DNA of 64,000 nucleotides, from contig JALMLS010000538.1 in NCBI GenBank assembly GCA_038496445.1, positions 1-64,000 on the forward strand, read 5' to 3'. The translations under genes and the position numbers were made by a program. Numbering within the stretch: the stretch's first letter is position 1; each line of letters begins with the position of its first letter. Shown here in pieces: positions 1 to 12,010 of the stretch. The notes under the pieces were generated by a model. It did no database searches. It was given only the letters and a program-made list of their open reading frames with translations, and had not been told where the DNA came from. Source of the stretch: Trichosphaerium sp. ATCC 40318. Lineage: Eukaryota; Discosea; Flabellinia; Trichosidae.

Positions 1-254
1 TTTTCAAAAGATGACGGAGCAACAACTGAGAAACATATTAAGAACACTTCCGTATCAGGGTACGATAAAGGTCTATTAAACACCTGAAGCCACGTAAGGA
101 ACAATTTGTACATCAAGATTGGTGAGCGCTGTTATGCTGACGTACGTACTGTCGGTATATTGTCAACAGGCATCGTGTTGGTGGTAAAGGCTATGAGCAT
201 ACAAGTTTTTCCAACAGCGTTATCTCCAACGATTACAGATTTTATCGCCCTCAT
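1..254 (-). CDS. Rac/Rho-type small GTPase, partial and apparently lacking the switch regions
   Basis: Starts at the ATG complementary to 252-254 and runs off the left edge. Exon 1 encodes [20 protein letters not shown], with the Rho/Rac P-loop GDNAVGKT, and ends at ...NIPT before a GTACGTACGT donor at about 150. Codons ending [20 protein letters not shown] (about 66-1) match the Rac stretch after switch II. The roughly 33 residues normally between them (effector loop VFDNY and G3 motif DTAGQE) are not encoded in the 75 nt available, and the two parts are out of phase unless a tiny exon joins them. Rho/Rac proteins switch actin regulators. This copy looks broken or very divergent. The C-terminus lies outside the window, so status is uncertain. 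Confidence 0.6.
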
Positions 255-569
255 TGTTTTATATTCTTAGGTGTATTGTTGCTTTGATAATAAAATAACA
301 AATGTTTGTACTTGACATATTTTTAGGCTAAAAACGTGCTTTAGCCTAAGTCAAACTACAGTTCAGCTTCACTGAAGCATAACTACGTTCATCCACAGGT
401 AATGTTATGCTGAAGATTAGAATTACTGTTAGTGAAAATTACTATAGAAACACTCAAAGAATCGCTTATTGCAGGATACTGTATTCATTTTTTTAGTGGA
501 TAAACAAGGCAAAAAATTTTAGCAGCAGATGCATCACACGTCATTGATATTTTGTGAAGTATTTCTAAT
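255..569. other. Intergenic spacer
   Basis: AT-rich sequence between the start of the Rac-like gene and the 3' end of the coiled-coil gene. It should hold the Rac-like promoter. I saw no recognisable gene or RNA. Confidence 0.6.
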
Positions 570-3500
570 TTACAAGTTGTGTTTGGTGGGAGGTGTTGTT
601 GACAAAGAAAAATGAAAAAAATCGTGTCCGTCATAGCTATGGATATGTGATTCATTTTGACGCCATTTTCTTTCGTATCCACTCTGGCCACAGCCTAATG
701 GTTTCTGTAACATTACCCTAAAGAAAGTAACAACCCGTTAATAATCAGCAAATAAATGGATTTGACAAAAAAAAAAACAACACGTGACAGTGGAGGCGAG
801 ATACGGCGAAAAATTGGTTTTCATTCAAAACAGAGTAGGTGGTAATCGCATATTGAAAATAAAATGTTTTTCTCAAACACAGAGTACAAACACGTGCTTT
901 CCAAGTGGGGTTTTGTGTTCTTAACAAAAACATATCACGTACTTTTGGTTTAGGTGCTTGATCATATAATTCATGAAGGTTAATATTAGAGAATTTGCCA
1001 GCTTCTGCTTCGCTCATTTTAATGTTTAGAGCGACACTGAAGAAGTACCTAAAACAACATGAGAATATATAACTTTATCAAAAATAAAGTGAAAACATAC
1101 TCTTTAAGTAAAAACTCGAGTTGACTCTGAATATCTTCATTGCCTAGATTATAGTTTCTACCACTTCCTTCAAGCTCAGATTGTAGACGCTTTATAGTGT
1201 TTTCCTTTATCTCAAGCTCCATGCGTTTCTCATCTTCAACACGTCCAAGCTAATCAAATAATTAAAAAATGTCGAAGAAACGATAAAGACAAGGCAAACC
1301 AAAACGAGAAAAAAAGACAGAGCAATTAAAAAAAAAAAAGAAGAAGTCACTTTTCTCCAAAGGAGTCCGACTGGCCTGTACGATGTTCTCCCTTTTACTC
1401 AACGAAACTGCCATAGTTTTCACTATGACAGAATGCGAAGTTTTTGAAAAGGAGACTGTTTTCAACAGTGAACTTTTGATTTCAAAAAAAAAAATCACTT
1501 ACTTCAGTTGTCAAAAAGACGTTATGAGATTGATGAGCATTACTCGCTTCCTTATACATTTCAACATTCCTCTCAAGATCCTGAATCCTTTCTAGTGTAG
1601 CCACATTATCTTCGCCATCATTAAGTTTCTTAGAAGAAGACTTCTTCGTTTTCTTTCCTTTTGGTTTTTTCTCGCTATCCAATCTCTTAATATGCTCCTC
1701 AAGCTTCTTTGCTATTCCCTCATGCCTTTCACGTGCTTGACGAAGCTTCATATTAAGATCTTGTAATTGCTGTGTCTTATTCTCAGACTCCTTACGTAGT
1801 CTTGCAAAGTCTCTACTAACAATCTTATTATGACCTTCAAGAATCTCATTATTTGAAATAAGTTCTTTCATCTTCTTATCAAAAGCTTGTTGTGTTGTAT
1901 TTATATGTTCTTGCTTTATACGAAGCTCACCAGTAAGATTTTTAACACGCTCAATAAGTATTTTCCTCTCAGAGTCATTGTTTGCGTTCGTTTTTAATAA
2001 AGCAGTACGCTCTCCAATTGCTGCATCAGCTTCACATCTTACGTTTTCGTATGCTGTTTTAAGAGACTTTACAGCTTGTATTAACTGCTCGTTCTTTCCT
2101 TCCTACAGCAAAGAATAAGTTACATCATATTCGCACTTATAAATACTAGTAGAAAAGTGAAGCACAACGTACTTTGATAGTTATAACTGTATCAACTTGT
2201 TTCACTTTTTCAGTCATTTCTTTGATTTGCTCAACTAAGTTCTATATAATTTTCAGCTTATAAGCAACGGAGGCAAGGTTTTGGCAACAGAAGAGGTTCA
2301 ACTACAAAAAAGAAAAAACAAAATTTCGAAGGAAATAAGCCTTGGTGCTTGAAGAACTTACTGCTCTTGTCATTTCATGTCCTTCAATGACTTCCTTAAG
2401 TGTCCCAAGCTCTAAATCTTTCGCTATAAGTTCCATAGCTAGCGCTTCTAACTTTTCACGATGCTCTCGCTCACGCTCACTGCTACGACTGGACCTTGTC
2501 TTTTTTCCAGCTAACAACCTTTGAAGTCGAAGAAGTTCCTGCTGTTGGTTCTCAACTTGTCCTTCGAACATATCACTCTTTGTAGTAGCAGTACGTAATA
2601 GCTCTCTGTTCTTTTGAACGAATTAAACCAAAAAACTTAAAAAGTCGTAGACGGAAAAAAGGAAATGACTTTTTTGACAACCTTCAAATATTACAATCTT
2701 GGACGTACTCTTTTTAATTCAGCATTATTTGCTTTGGCCTGAGATGATACCTTATCAGCAATAGCTTGCGCTGTTCTATATTTTTCCATCGTCTCGTAGT
2801 AGTCGTCTAAGTCATAGGAACTGAGAAACAAGCCATGACTTTTGTTGTACAAAAAAAAAAAGAAACATACTCTTTACTCAGTTGAAGCTCCTCTTGTTGA
2901 GTTTCAATCTGACGTTTCAGATTCTTTATTTCCTCCTAAAAACCCATATAAATGAATAAACAAAAAAACACGTGATAAAACCGAGAAAAATGGAAAAAAA
3001 AAGATACCTTCTTCTCATTGCTATTTTTCATCATTTGAAACATTTCATCATTTCTTTTAGCTACTTCACCATTGGCAAGCTCAAGATTCTTGTTCAATAA
3101 TACAATGCGTGTTGATTTAGTATCTAATAGATTTGATGCATATTTAAGCTTCTCCATAGCTCTGTAGGGTTAAATTAGAGCCAACTGCTAGTTTTTCCAA
3201 AAAGATGAAGTGTCAACGGCAAAAGTTATAGTGTCGCACGTTAAATACTTCTCACGTAGTTCTGCTTGTTCTGTAGGTTGTAATTCTGCCTTTTCAGTCA
3301 GAACCTATGAATTCTGAGCGAAATAAAAACAGAAGTAGAATTTATGGCGCACGCGTTCGAATTGAAGTAGCTCTTTAATACTCCCTTGAAGTTCTGACAC
3401 TTCTGGGTCCTTTTTAGCTTGTGGTGCAGTCTCGTCGCTACAAAAGGTTAAATTACCAACCCTTGATACGTGTCAGCGTACCCGCTTTCCGCTGTAGACA

Positions 3501-3597
3501 ATTTAGCCTCCAAAGCCGCCAACTCTTGTTGTTTTAACAGCAGACGATTTTGTAGGCGCTCTTGCTCCATTAGAGCTACGTTTACGGTGTATGCCAT
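570..3597 (-). CDS. Long coiled-coil protein, many exons
   Basis: Starts with MAYTVNVALMEQERLQNRLL (ATG complementary to 3595-3597). At least ten exons follow, nearly all heptad-rich Glu/Lys/Gln/Leu sequence, for example near 2990-3160, 2340-2580 and 1500-2100. A Lys-rich break containing KKPKGKKTKKSSSKK lies near 1640-1670. No enzyme motif is visible, so a structural, cytoskeletal or centrosomal role is only inference. Introns are short; the one at about 1260-1500 is longer. The 3' end is the least certain part. After ...LYDQAPKPK (near 951) I favour a long intron to an exon at 683-570 reading SGYERKWRQNESHIHSYDGH and ending TAA. A shorter splice would stop near 821. I did not recognise the family. 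Confidence 0.6.
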
Positions 3598-3739
3598 CGC
3601 AACAACCACTCAAATTTACAGGCAAGCGTTCAGTACAAATACGTTTACAAAAAGCACAAAAGTTTTTTTTTACACAAAGTCAAAACGCTAGTCAATTAAC
3701 AATACATAAAAACGACAAACACCGCACTAGTGCAAAAAA

Positions 3740-3812
3740 GGCTCAACTGGGAGTCGAACCCAGGACCTCCCGCTTACTAGGCGGGCGCAATAACCAACTA
3801 TGCTATTGAGCC
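3740..3812 (-). tRNA. tRNA-Thr (anticodon AGU)
   Basis: The complement folds as a standard 73-nt tRNA. The 7-bp acceptor stem pairs GGCTCAA with TTGAGCC. The D-arm has the AGTTGGTTA loop. The anticodon stem CCCGC/GCGGG closes loop CTAGTAA, giving AGT in the DNA, which reads Thr ACN codons after A34 becomes inosine. The T-arm is CTGGG-TTCGACT-CCCAG. There is no intron and CCA is not encoded. It lies about 140 bp upstream of the coiled-coil gene, on the same strand. Confidence 0.95.
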
Positions 3813-4035
3813 GTGACTTGTTTGCTTCAAAATAGGCAAGCCGCGGCCCTAATCGACTCAGTCCTGTCTTGTATGCAAGCCATTTAGTTTTTGCAATAGT
3901 GCACGCTTTAAACAACATGTGTAGTTCGTTTTCTCACCAGTGTTTGCAAACAAAGCAAAACAATTGACAAATTAAATTTTAGATTTATTTTTGAGTTGCT
4001 GTAGGGCAACTTTGCATTTATGCGTTTAGTCCAAT

Positions 4036-5225
4036 TTAAAAGTTAATTGGAACACCGAAACCACATTCAGTCTCAATGGCAAGGTTGTTAGCATTAGGTC
4101 CTCGGACAATTCTGAAGAAACCATCTTCACCCCAAGGAGATCCCCAGCTGTTACGAACTAAATAAAACCGTCAGTACAATTCCTCTCAAAACATTGCAAA
4201 AAAACAAGCCCAAAAAAGCAAGCAGTGGCTGTCATCATCAAGCCCATGAGTTGCACTTGGCTACTGCCACTTGTTTGAGGGCTTTTTGGTTCAAAATAAA
4301 AACGTACCAATCCAGAAGTTGGTTCCCTTTTCTACACCCCATCCAATAACACTTACGATATGGTTTATTTGTGGGAACAATTCGTATTCCTCAAAGATAC
4401 CACCTGTGTATTTCTCTAGTTCGTCAGTGGCCATAATACCGCATGAGATTGGTCCACGAGCAGCAATTTCTGCCATCATGTTGTGTTCACCAACAACCCT
4501 TCCGTAATCGCCGACTTTGTAAAGAGTGTAGTTTCTGAGTTGATAACATGTACCGTCGTGGCCGCAAGTACCGCATTGGTTGAATTTATCGCATTGTTGA
4601 TTTTTGGCTTGGTAGTTGTTACAAGTCTCATCTGGGATACCGTGCTCGTGGGCGTAGTGGTATCTACAACGTTTATAAGCGATTTTGAGCATAGTAAAGA
4701 TAGAAAAGCGTAATTTCTGTTTAAAACGCGTACACAGGGATGTCGTCACCTCCTTGGCAACTTCCAGCATCAGCACAGTCAAGAACGTGTTGTACGCTCA
4801 AGTAAGCGCTTGGCCAAGCACCACCACGTTTGATATTGATTCTGTCAGCTAGAGCAGATGTGGAGCCCATAGCCCAGCATGAACCGCAGTATTGTGGGAT
4901 GTGTTGATTACGTGTGGTTGATAAAAAGTTCTTTCCTTTGACGTTTCTCCAGTCCAACTCTGTTGGCAAATCCTCAGGCTAAATTACGCGTAAGTTGTAT
5001 TTCCGAAAACGAGTAAAATCGTTATCGTGTACCTTGAGGTACGTATGAGGAAGAGGCTCAGTGATGTGTTCAACTAATACAAAAGTAGGTAAGAAAAGTG
5101 CACATAGTTTTCAAGTTTGTCGTACATTTAGTGCTAGCTCTGAAAGCAGTGTCACGAATGACCTCGTTTTTGCGTGCAGCAGCAGTAATAGCTACGAGAG
5201 CAATAAAAAGAAGGATGAGCTTCAT
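4036..5225 (-). CDS. Cathepsin X/Z-type cysteine carboxypeptidase (papain family C1A)
   Basis: Five exons, 5126-5225, 5033-5073, 4734-4978, 4308-4663 and 4036-4157, give 287 residues in frame. A signal peptide ([17 protein letters not shown]) opens a very short propeptide, and the mature part begins near [15 protein letters not shown]. Catalytic Cys is in [20 protein letters not shown], His in [11 protein letters not shown] and Asn in RNSWG. The HIP motif just before the active Cys is the mini-loop that marks cathepsin X and gives it mono-carboxypeptidase activity. The Cys-rich [20 protein letters not shown] segment is also typical. It probably acts in lysosomes or phagosomes, or is secreted. 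All introns obey GT-AG, and most donors are GTAC. Confidence 0.93.
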
Positions 5226-5519
5226 TGTTGTTTATGTTTTGAAAATATGAATGATATATCTCCGGGAAAGTCCTTGTTAGTCAAGAATTCTTGTAGTTGA
5301 AGCGTAACTCCTATTCTGTGTAAGACAGTTCTACGGACTTATGTACATGAACAAACCTTAAAATTGATAGTATTTATGTACAATTAATTGATTTTACAAC
5401 CAAATAAGGTTCCCACCAAAAAAAGTGCTTGCTAATATAACGTCTACGCGATAAAAAGGGGTACGTGTGTTTTTTCTCAGTTCTTCTGTCACAAAAACAT
5501 ACATGAACCGAAATGTTGG

Positions 5520-6286
5520 TTACATGTGTTTAACAACGCCTAAATTAGCGTGGCAGTTAGGACAGGTATGTATAGTATCTTTGCAACCATCTACACAGAA
5601 AGGAATCAAGCAGCAAGGCCATAAACCAACCTACAAACATAAGCAAAAAAAAAACAATAAAAGGCAATTAATTCAAACGCATACAAAGAACATAACGGCA
5701 ACAAGTATCCACATGAAAATACCTCCTTCTTTTCGTGTGGATGTAATGATAGAAGCTTGACACTTTGGACAAGTCATACCACAAGGGCTAAAAAGAGGTT
5801 TGTTAATCTTTCGCAAAAAAGGGTAAAAGGGCAGGCTAAAACCCTTATTTAGTTCGTTACGTACGAATGTCCCAAGTTTGTGCTCATTACGACAGTATGT
5901 TGTACTGGTTGGACAACTGCGGGTTGAACTGGTTGTGCTTGGTACGGTTGCGGTTGGTACGGTTGTGATGAGCCCATACCTGGCTGCGGTTGCGGTGGTG
6001 CATACCCATCTAGGAAAAAAAATTACGCGCTTTCCTCCTTTTTAACTACGCACCTTGTTGATATGGGGTTTGGTACCCTGATTGTTGTGGATTGTAACTT
6101 TGTTGATCATAACCTGGTTGTGGATTGTAACCTGGTTGAGAGTATGGTTGTGGCTGTTGTTGGTTACTGTACCAACGTTAATAGGGGTTTTGATACGTTT
6201 AAACGATGTGGAAATAAACAACAAACTAGAATCCGTTGTACAACTATCACGTACTTAATAAGTGGTTGTTCTGGGTTTTGATTCAT
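5520..6286 (-). CDS. LITAF-domain membrane-associated protein with Pro/Gln-rich N-terminus
   Basis: Five exons (6255-6286, 6054-6166, 5865-6009, 5685-5787, 5520-5630) give 167 residues. Residues about 1-95 are low complexity, rich in Gln, Pro, Tyr and Gly (repeats such as [19 protein letters not shown]). They end in a LITAF domain. The first CxxC knuckle is [10 protein letters not shown], the hydrophobic hairpin is [14 protein letters not shown] then [11 protein letters not shown], and the second knuckle is [16 protein letters not shown] domains bind zinc, lie flat on endosomal/lysosomal membranes, and recruit ESCRT and ubiquitin-ligase partners through Pro-rich tails. Endosomal sorting is therefore the likely role. 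Start and splice phases agree throughout. Confidence 0.9.
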
Positions 6287-6685
6287 GGTGGATGTGTTGT
6301 AATGTATTAGAAACAATAAAAGGTGGCACTACATTCTCTTAACACCTAAAAAAGTAGGAGGAACGCATTCTCTCAGAACAGCAACACAAAGAATACAAGA
6401 CGTTAGCAAAGGAATGGCAACTGTGTCGCACAATGTTGTGTTCTAGAACGTGACTAATAAATTGCGCTAGTCTTTCGGGTACACTTGTAAACTGCCAACA
6501 AAGTGACCGCCATATTTTTTTTTTGATTGTTTTATTACTTCGTTATACGATTAATATTCGCAATACAAAGTATGTATGTATACAGAGCACATATTGTAGA
6601 AACACCTCTTTAGGTATTTTCTTTTGTACGTTCAGGTTGTGTTTTGGAATTCTTACAAAGAACAGTTTTGTCGCACTGTTTGTTT
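6287..6685. other. Intergenic spacer
   Basis: About 400 bp between the LITAF-gene start and the aminotransferase stop. AT-rich, and no feature recognised. It should hold the LITAF-gene promoter and the aminotransferase terminator. Confidence 0.6.
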
Positions 6686-8725
6686 TTAAACGACTACAGA
6701 CCAGTCCTCGTGTTCTTGTTCTCCGTATTGAATATCCATTAGAGTATTCAAGCACCTTGTGGTTAATTCACCAGCACCCTTTTCAGCATTGATAGGGATC
6801 TCATAGTCCTAAGAGAGATTTAATTTAAGAAAACAATCAACTTGAAAGAAAAGACAAGTTTGTGACTTTTGTGGTGTGCTTGTAAAAATGACGTACAGTG
6901 CCTTTGTAGAATATTTTGTTTACAGGAGTTACAATAGCTGCAGTACCAGCTCCAAATATTTCATTGACCTTTTGATAATTGTAAGAGAAAAGTGGGAAAG
7001 TTCGTTTTAAAAAAAACCAAAGAATAAAAACTACAATCGTACTCTGTTTTCCTTTAGAGCTTCAACTACTTGGGTCATTGTAAATGTTTTTTCAGATACT
7101 TTAAATTCTCCCCAACTCTTTGCCAACTCAATAATGGATTTTCTGGTAACACCTAGAATCAAATAAGTCAAACAACCAAAATCGTGGAAAAAAAAAGATT
7201 GAATCGAATTCCATGATTTGAAAACAATGACCGGTATCCACATACCAGGAAGGATAGTGCCATCCAAAGGTGCTGTGATAAGTTCTTTCTCTCCTGCAGG
7301 TATATTAGATTTTAAACCTTCACTAGTCATTCTACACTCACCTTCTGGGTTTGTCCAAAGCATAAATAAGTTCATAGTACCAACCTCTGTTACTTCATCA
7401 TTGAGCAACCACAAGATTTGTCCGTAACCCTTTGCAATTGCATTCTCAGCAGGAAGGATTCCAGGGCCGTAGTTACTAAATAAAAACATAAACAAGACAT
7501 TGTATGAAATGTAAAATAAAAAAAAGATCACGACTTGTTACACTCACCCGCCGATTTTGTAGTTTCCAGTACCACCTGGGAAAGCTCTGACATTGACCTA
7601 AAGTATCACATAAGCTAACAGCCTGTTAAAGTATTGACTTACTGGATCAGCATATAAAGCGACTGGCTTGAAGCCTGTGGCGTAGTATGGTCCTATCAAC
7701 AATTAATACTTTCGTAAATGAATAATAGAACGTACCAACAGGGGATAGAAGACACATAAGACGTGTATCATCAGCACGCTTAACCATAACACTAGGCTAA
7801 AGAAACAGTAAAAAAAAAGCGTTGTACAATGAAATATGAGTTTCATAAATGCGTACTGTTGTTGCCAAGGCCATAGGTCTTATGTAGAGGGAGTAACCAC
7901 GCTCTGTAGGAATGAATGACTCATCCAAACGAATCAAAGTTTTGATACACTCCAAAAACTCTGTAGGTGGGAGTGCCTAAGGAGTGGATGCGTCAGAATA
8001 TCAAAGAAATTGCGTGAGTCCAAAAAACAGAGAAAAACAAAAGCGAAAAGTTTTTGGAGTAATTTCTTGGCCTTTTAAACGTACAGGCATAGCTAGCCTC
8101 TCCATTGAAGTAGACATACGAATCATGTTTTCTAGAGGGCTGTAGAGGTTTATTAGACGTTATTATGTCGTTTTTTGTAATTTATCGTACCGAAACATTC
8201 TAACGTTTCCTTTTGAGTCCTTGTATGCTTTCATTCCTTCGAAACACTGCGAATTCGTCAGTACAAAATCGATTAAAGAGTAAAACGCACTTGGAGGGCG
8301 TAGTGAAGTCCAACAGCTGCTGGGGAGATTGAAATATTGCCATAAGGTTCTATAGCGCGTTAAAACGTTAAATGCTTGTTCCCTCCGTACCAATTACAGG
8401 CTTCGCCCAACCTGAGTTAGTGTTCCAATCAACCTGAGGGGAGCATAATTAGTTGGATTGTTGGGTTGTTTCAGACAATGTTTGCCGTACGGAGAGCATA
8501 TGGTCAGTAAAGGTTTTACCGAACACTAGGTCTTTGTTTGCTAGCTTTGGTTTTGGAGTTTGCGTTTTGTTGATAATAATATCTGATGCCTAGCGGTACG
8601 TGTAAGCGGGCGTATTTTTCGCGTATACGCGCCTTGAAACCCTCAGTAGCGACTGAACGTTTTTGAGTCGTAGCAGTTGATCTGTAAGTAAGGCGAGTAC
8701 CTTGCCGTGTAATTGTGCGGAGCAT
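6686..8725 (-). CDS. Branched-chain amino acid aminotransferase, probably mitochondrial
   Basis: Class IV PLP aminotransferase that interconverts Leu/Ile/Val and their 2-oxo acids with glutamate. Translation starts at MLRTITRQGTRLTYRSTATT, an Arg/Ser/Thr-rich presequence typical of mitochondrial import. Recognisable blocks in order are LVFGKTFTDHML, CFEGMKAYKDSKGNVRMF, RGYSLYIRPM, DDTRLMCLLSP, FPGGTGNYKIGGNYGPGI (the Lys binds PLP), LWLLNDEVTEVGTMNLFMLW, LDGTILPGVTRKSIIEL and FGAGTAAIVTPV. The end is DIQYGEQEHEDWSVVV. About ten short introns cut the gene. An upstream GTG gives a longer frame, but the ATG at 8725 is the natural start. It is a full-length, intact member of the family. Confidence 0.93.
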
Positions 8726-8927
8726 GTTTGTCACTTGAACTCTGAATGTTTTCGTTTAACGCAAAAAACAGCAAAAACGAAACTTCGCGACTTTGTGTCA
8801 AACAACACGCGAGAATTCTCCTCAAAATAATCAAATTGCGATAATAACAACGGTAAACGCTTATGGAGATCACTGTTTATTCATATGCTAGTCGATTCAT
8901 TGCCAACAAAAAAATAAGTCATTGAAA

Positions 8928-11892
8928 TTACTCACGTGCATTCTTATTGACTTTGGTATACACGTCAGGGAATGCTCTTTCGTTGTTATTTTGCTTACGC
9001 AACTTTTTGTAAAGAGTATGGTCGAACATTTCTTGAAATTCTTCCAAACTCATGTATGTATCTGCATACAATGCCTGGAAACCTTCTTTATCGCGTACGA
9101 ACTTTTCAACAATTTTATGAGTGTTCATGGCGTGAAAATTCTATTTTTCAGTTAGCTAGCTAGTGAAATAAAATCACTCGAAAGCGTACAGGTGCACTTG
9201 GAACACCATAGACACCAACGTCTACAAACATTTCTTCACCACTAGAAGCGGGATTTACCTAATTTTATGTTAATGGTGCTTGGTTTAAGTATTGTCAAGC
9301 AATCAAAGAAATTGACTAGTTCTTTACTCATAAGACAAAAAAAGAATGTGTTGCGTACAAAACCGCGAAGTTCTGATTTAAAAACTCTACATGGGCAAAG
9401 CCATAAAGGATAAACACGCCAAACATCATCCATGAGTTCGAGTCCTTGATCAAGTGTCGAGATAGGAATGATCATATCCTTTTTTATACATCAATTAACT
9501 CATTATTCCAACGGCAATTTGTTATTTTCTTAATTTCTTACCTGTATCACATGGTTATCTTCATAAAGTTTTGTAAGGGCCTTAGTTCTTGTCATCTTGA
9601 GCAAGTTGATTTTTGGAGGGACCATCCAACCAAAGAATAAACGGAATAAAATATGATTACCAAATGGAATAATATCCTAGTTTTTTCTCATTGTCAGATT
9701 TTTAACAAAGTGTCAAAAAAACCTTCGAACCTCTAATTCCCAAAATAGACTTCTGGTATGTCGGTGGTAATAATCACGAAGTGGTAGGTATTCTTCGTAT
9801 TGTCCTGTTTTCAAAAACTCTAAAAAATCAAAATGAGATTACCGCTACTCTAAGGCGTTTCAATTTGAGCGTACCTGCTACGTGAGTGTAAAACCATGGC
9901 TTGTACCATAATCCAATACTATTAACGGGACCATTTGGTTCGTCAACATAGTTTGAAATCATCAATACAGCTTCATTTGGTGAGTACGCGAGCATTTCAA
10001 CAAAGTCATTGTCAGTGTTATTGCTAGCCTGGGAAAATTGTTGTAAGTTCATTTGGTGACAATGTTAGGGTAAAACGTGATTGTCATTACAAAAATCACG
10101 TGCGAAACCCAGAAATACGCGAGTTATTCCGGAATAAATGTCTTTTTATTATTTTTATGTTGTACCTTTGCGAATGCGTCAATGTAGGCTTTTTTGTCGT
10201 GGAATGGGGTGTATTTAATGTGGACGTATTTTTTACACGGTACAATCATAAGCTCTACGCTTGCAATAAAGCCTAGTGCGCATGTAAGATTAAACAGTCT
10301 CGTTTTTGATAAAAAAACAGTTTCCAAAAGTTTGAGAAATTTTTTAGCTGATGTTCATTTTAAAGTGTACCTAAAGTTCCGTGGGACCACGGCAATGCGT
10401 AGAATAGCTCAGGGTTCTCTTTTTTGGATGCAAAAACTAAAATCCCGGATTATAAAGCAAGCCTTCTTTTGTCACATGTTTTTTTTTTAAAAGTACCAGT
10501 AGAGCCATCTGCTAGGATAACTTCGTATCTGTGGCATATGTGTTGAAACAAACCGTATTTATGAGAAGATGTTTCTATACCAAACCCCATCAATAACCCA
10601 CCAACAGTCAAGTCATCAAGTTCAGGTGTTACAGGAAGCGTCCAACTAAAGTTAAAGTGGAATAATTAGTTTGGGTTTTTTGGGCACGTTAAAAAAATCT
10701 TGAATGTGATAGTGCACATGTTCCATCGGGAATAAAAATCCCGAGGAAGCTCAACGTGAGTTTAAAGCTATTGAATTAGCTTTGTCTTTTTAAAATTTGT
10801 TGTAATAGCATAACGGGATTATAACTCTCCCGAACGACAGCTTGCTTTTCATTTTTTTTTAAATATCAGTTCAAAATACTTTTTCTAAAACGTACCCACG
10901 CGGGATTAGATAAGCGGATATTTGGCCCATGTTAACTAGGATAAATAGTCAATATAAAGTAGATGATAATAAGCACTTAGTGTAGTGCACAGCGCCATTG
11001 CTTTTGTGAAAAAAACGCTTCAATGACAAACGCACAAAAGGGAACCAAAAATGAAAAAAGACTAAAATGGGTACCTTGTGGCTCAACGCGTACGCGTTGA
11101 TTTGTCTCATCGAGGTGTACAATTGAATTCAGTGGGATATTAATCTTGTTGAGCTTCTTTTTATAAACAGCAAACCGTGGGCTCTATAGTTTATTAAAAC
11201 GTAAAAAGTTAAGATGTTTTTTTGACGTTTTATTTCGAAATGAGGAAGTGCGAAAAGTTTGTTGAAATGGGATGCTCTAAAACGTACCATTGACTCCCAA
11301 CCACGGTTGGTACACATCTTCTTGTCTTGTTTTGATTTATTCCATTGCTTCACTTGATCGCAAACGCCTTGAACTCGCTTACTAAGTACTCTTTTAGTAC
11401 CAAACATGCTAGAGGTTATTCGTACTAGTGTTCTGCTTCATTACTGATAGCGTAGCGTCGAAAAGAGTGAGTTAAAAACCACAAACAGTCGAAAAAAGAC
11501 GATAACGGCAATAGAATAAAACACGTTATTATCCATCTAAAGAGCAATAAGGTGGTGTAAGTTGCGAGTTGGAAAAGACTTTTCAACAAAAAATCAAAAA
11601 AAAGAGACTACCGCAGATTGATGGGCTTTTGAAGGGTCAATCTGAGCAGTTTTAAACGCCTATGACGAAACAAGATGACGTTTGTTGGAGTTAACAGCGG
11701 ATGAATCAAACCCAACTGTTTTTTTTTGTACCGAGTTGTTAAACTTCGGTGGTAGGCGTACCTGTACTTGGTGACCATTATATAAACTAGGAGATCCGTT
11801 CTAAAGACTAGATAAAGTACTAAGCCCAGTGCGAGAGTAATCACCCAGAACGGATGGTATACGGCTGAAAACGCATCAACGAGTTGTTCCAT
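8928..11892 (-). CDS. DHCR24: Delta(24)-sterol reductase (DHCR24/seladin-1 family, FAD-binding)
   Basis: Reduces the 24(25) double bond of sterols using FAD/NADPH at the ER. It starts [20 protein letters not shown] with a TM helix at residues 14-30. Family blocks follow: [20 protein letters not shown], the FAD-domain sequence [20 protein letters not shown] with [52 protein letters not shown] and the C-terminal [20 protein letters not shown]. It ends ...[15 protein letters not shown]. One intron (about 10660-10900) is larger than its neighbours. A head-to-head JmjC gene begins 118 bp away, so the two probably share a promoter. The gene implies its own or modified sterol synthesis. Exon edges are approximate. 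Confidence 0.93.
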
Positions 11893-12010
11893 GTTGTTCG
11901 GATCTTGTTTTGTTTCTAGTACTGCAACGCAAATCCAGAATAAGACTGACTTATGGAGATGTTAAGTTAGCTCGTTTTTGACACCCAAACTAGCGTATTT
12001 TCTACGGACA

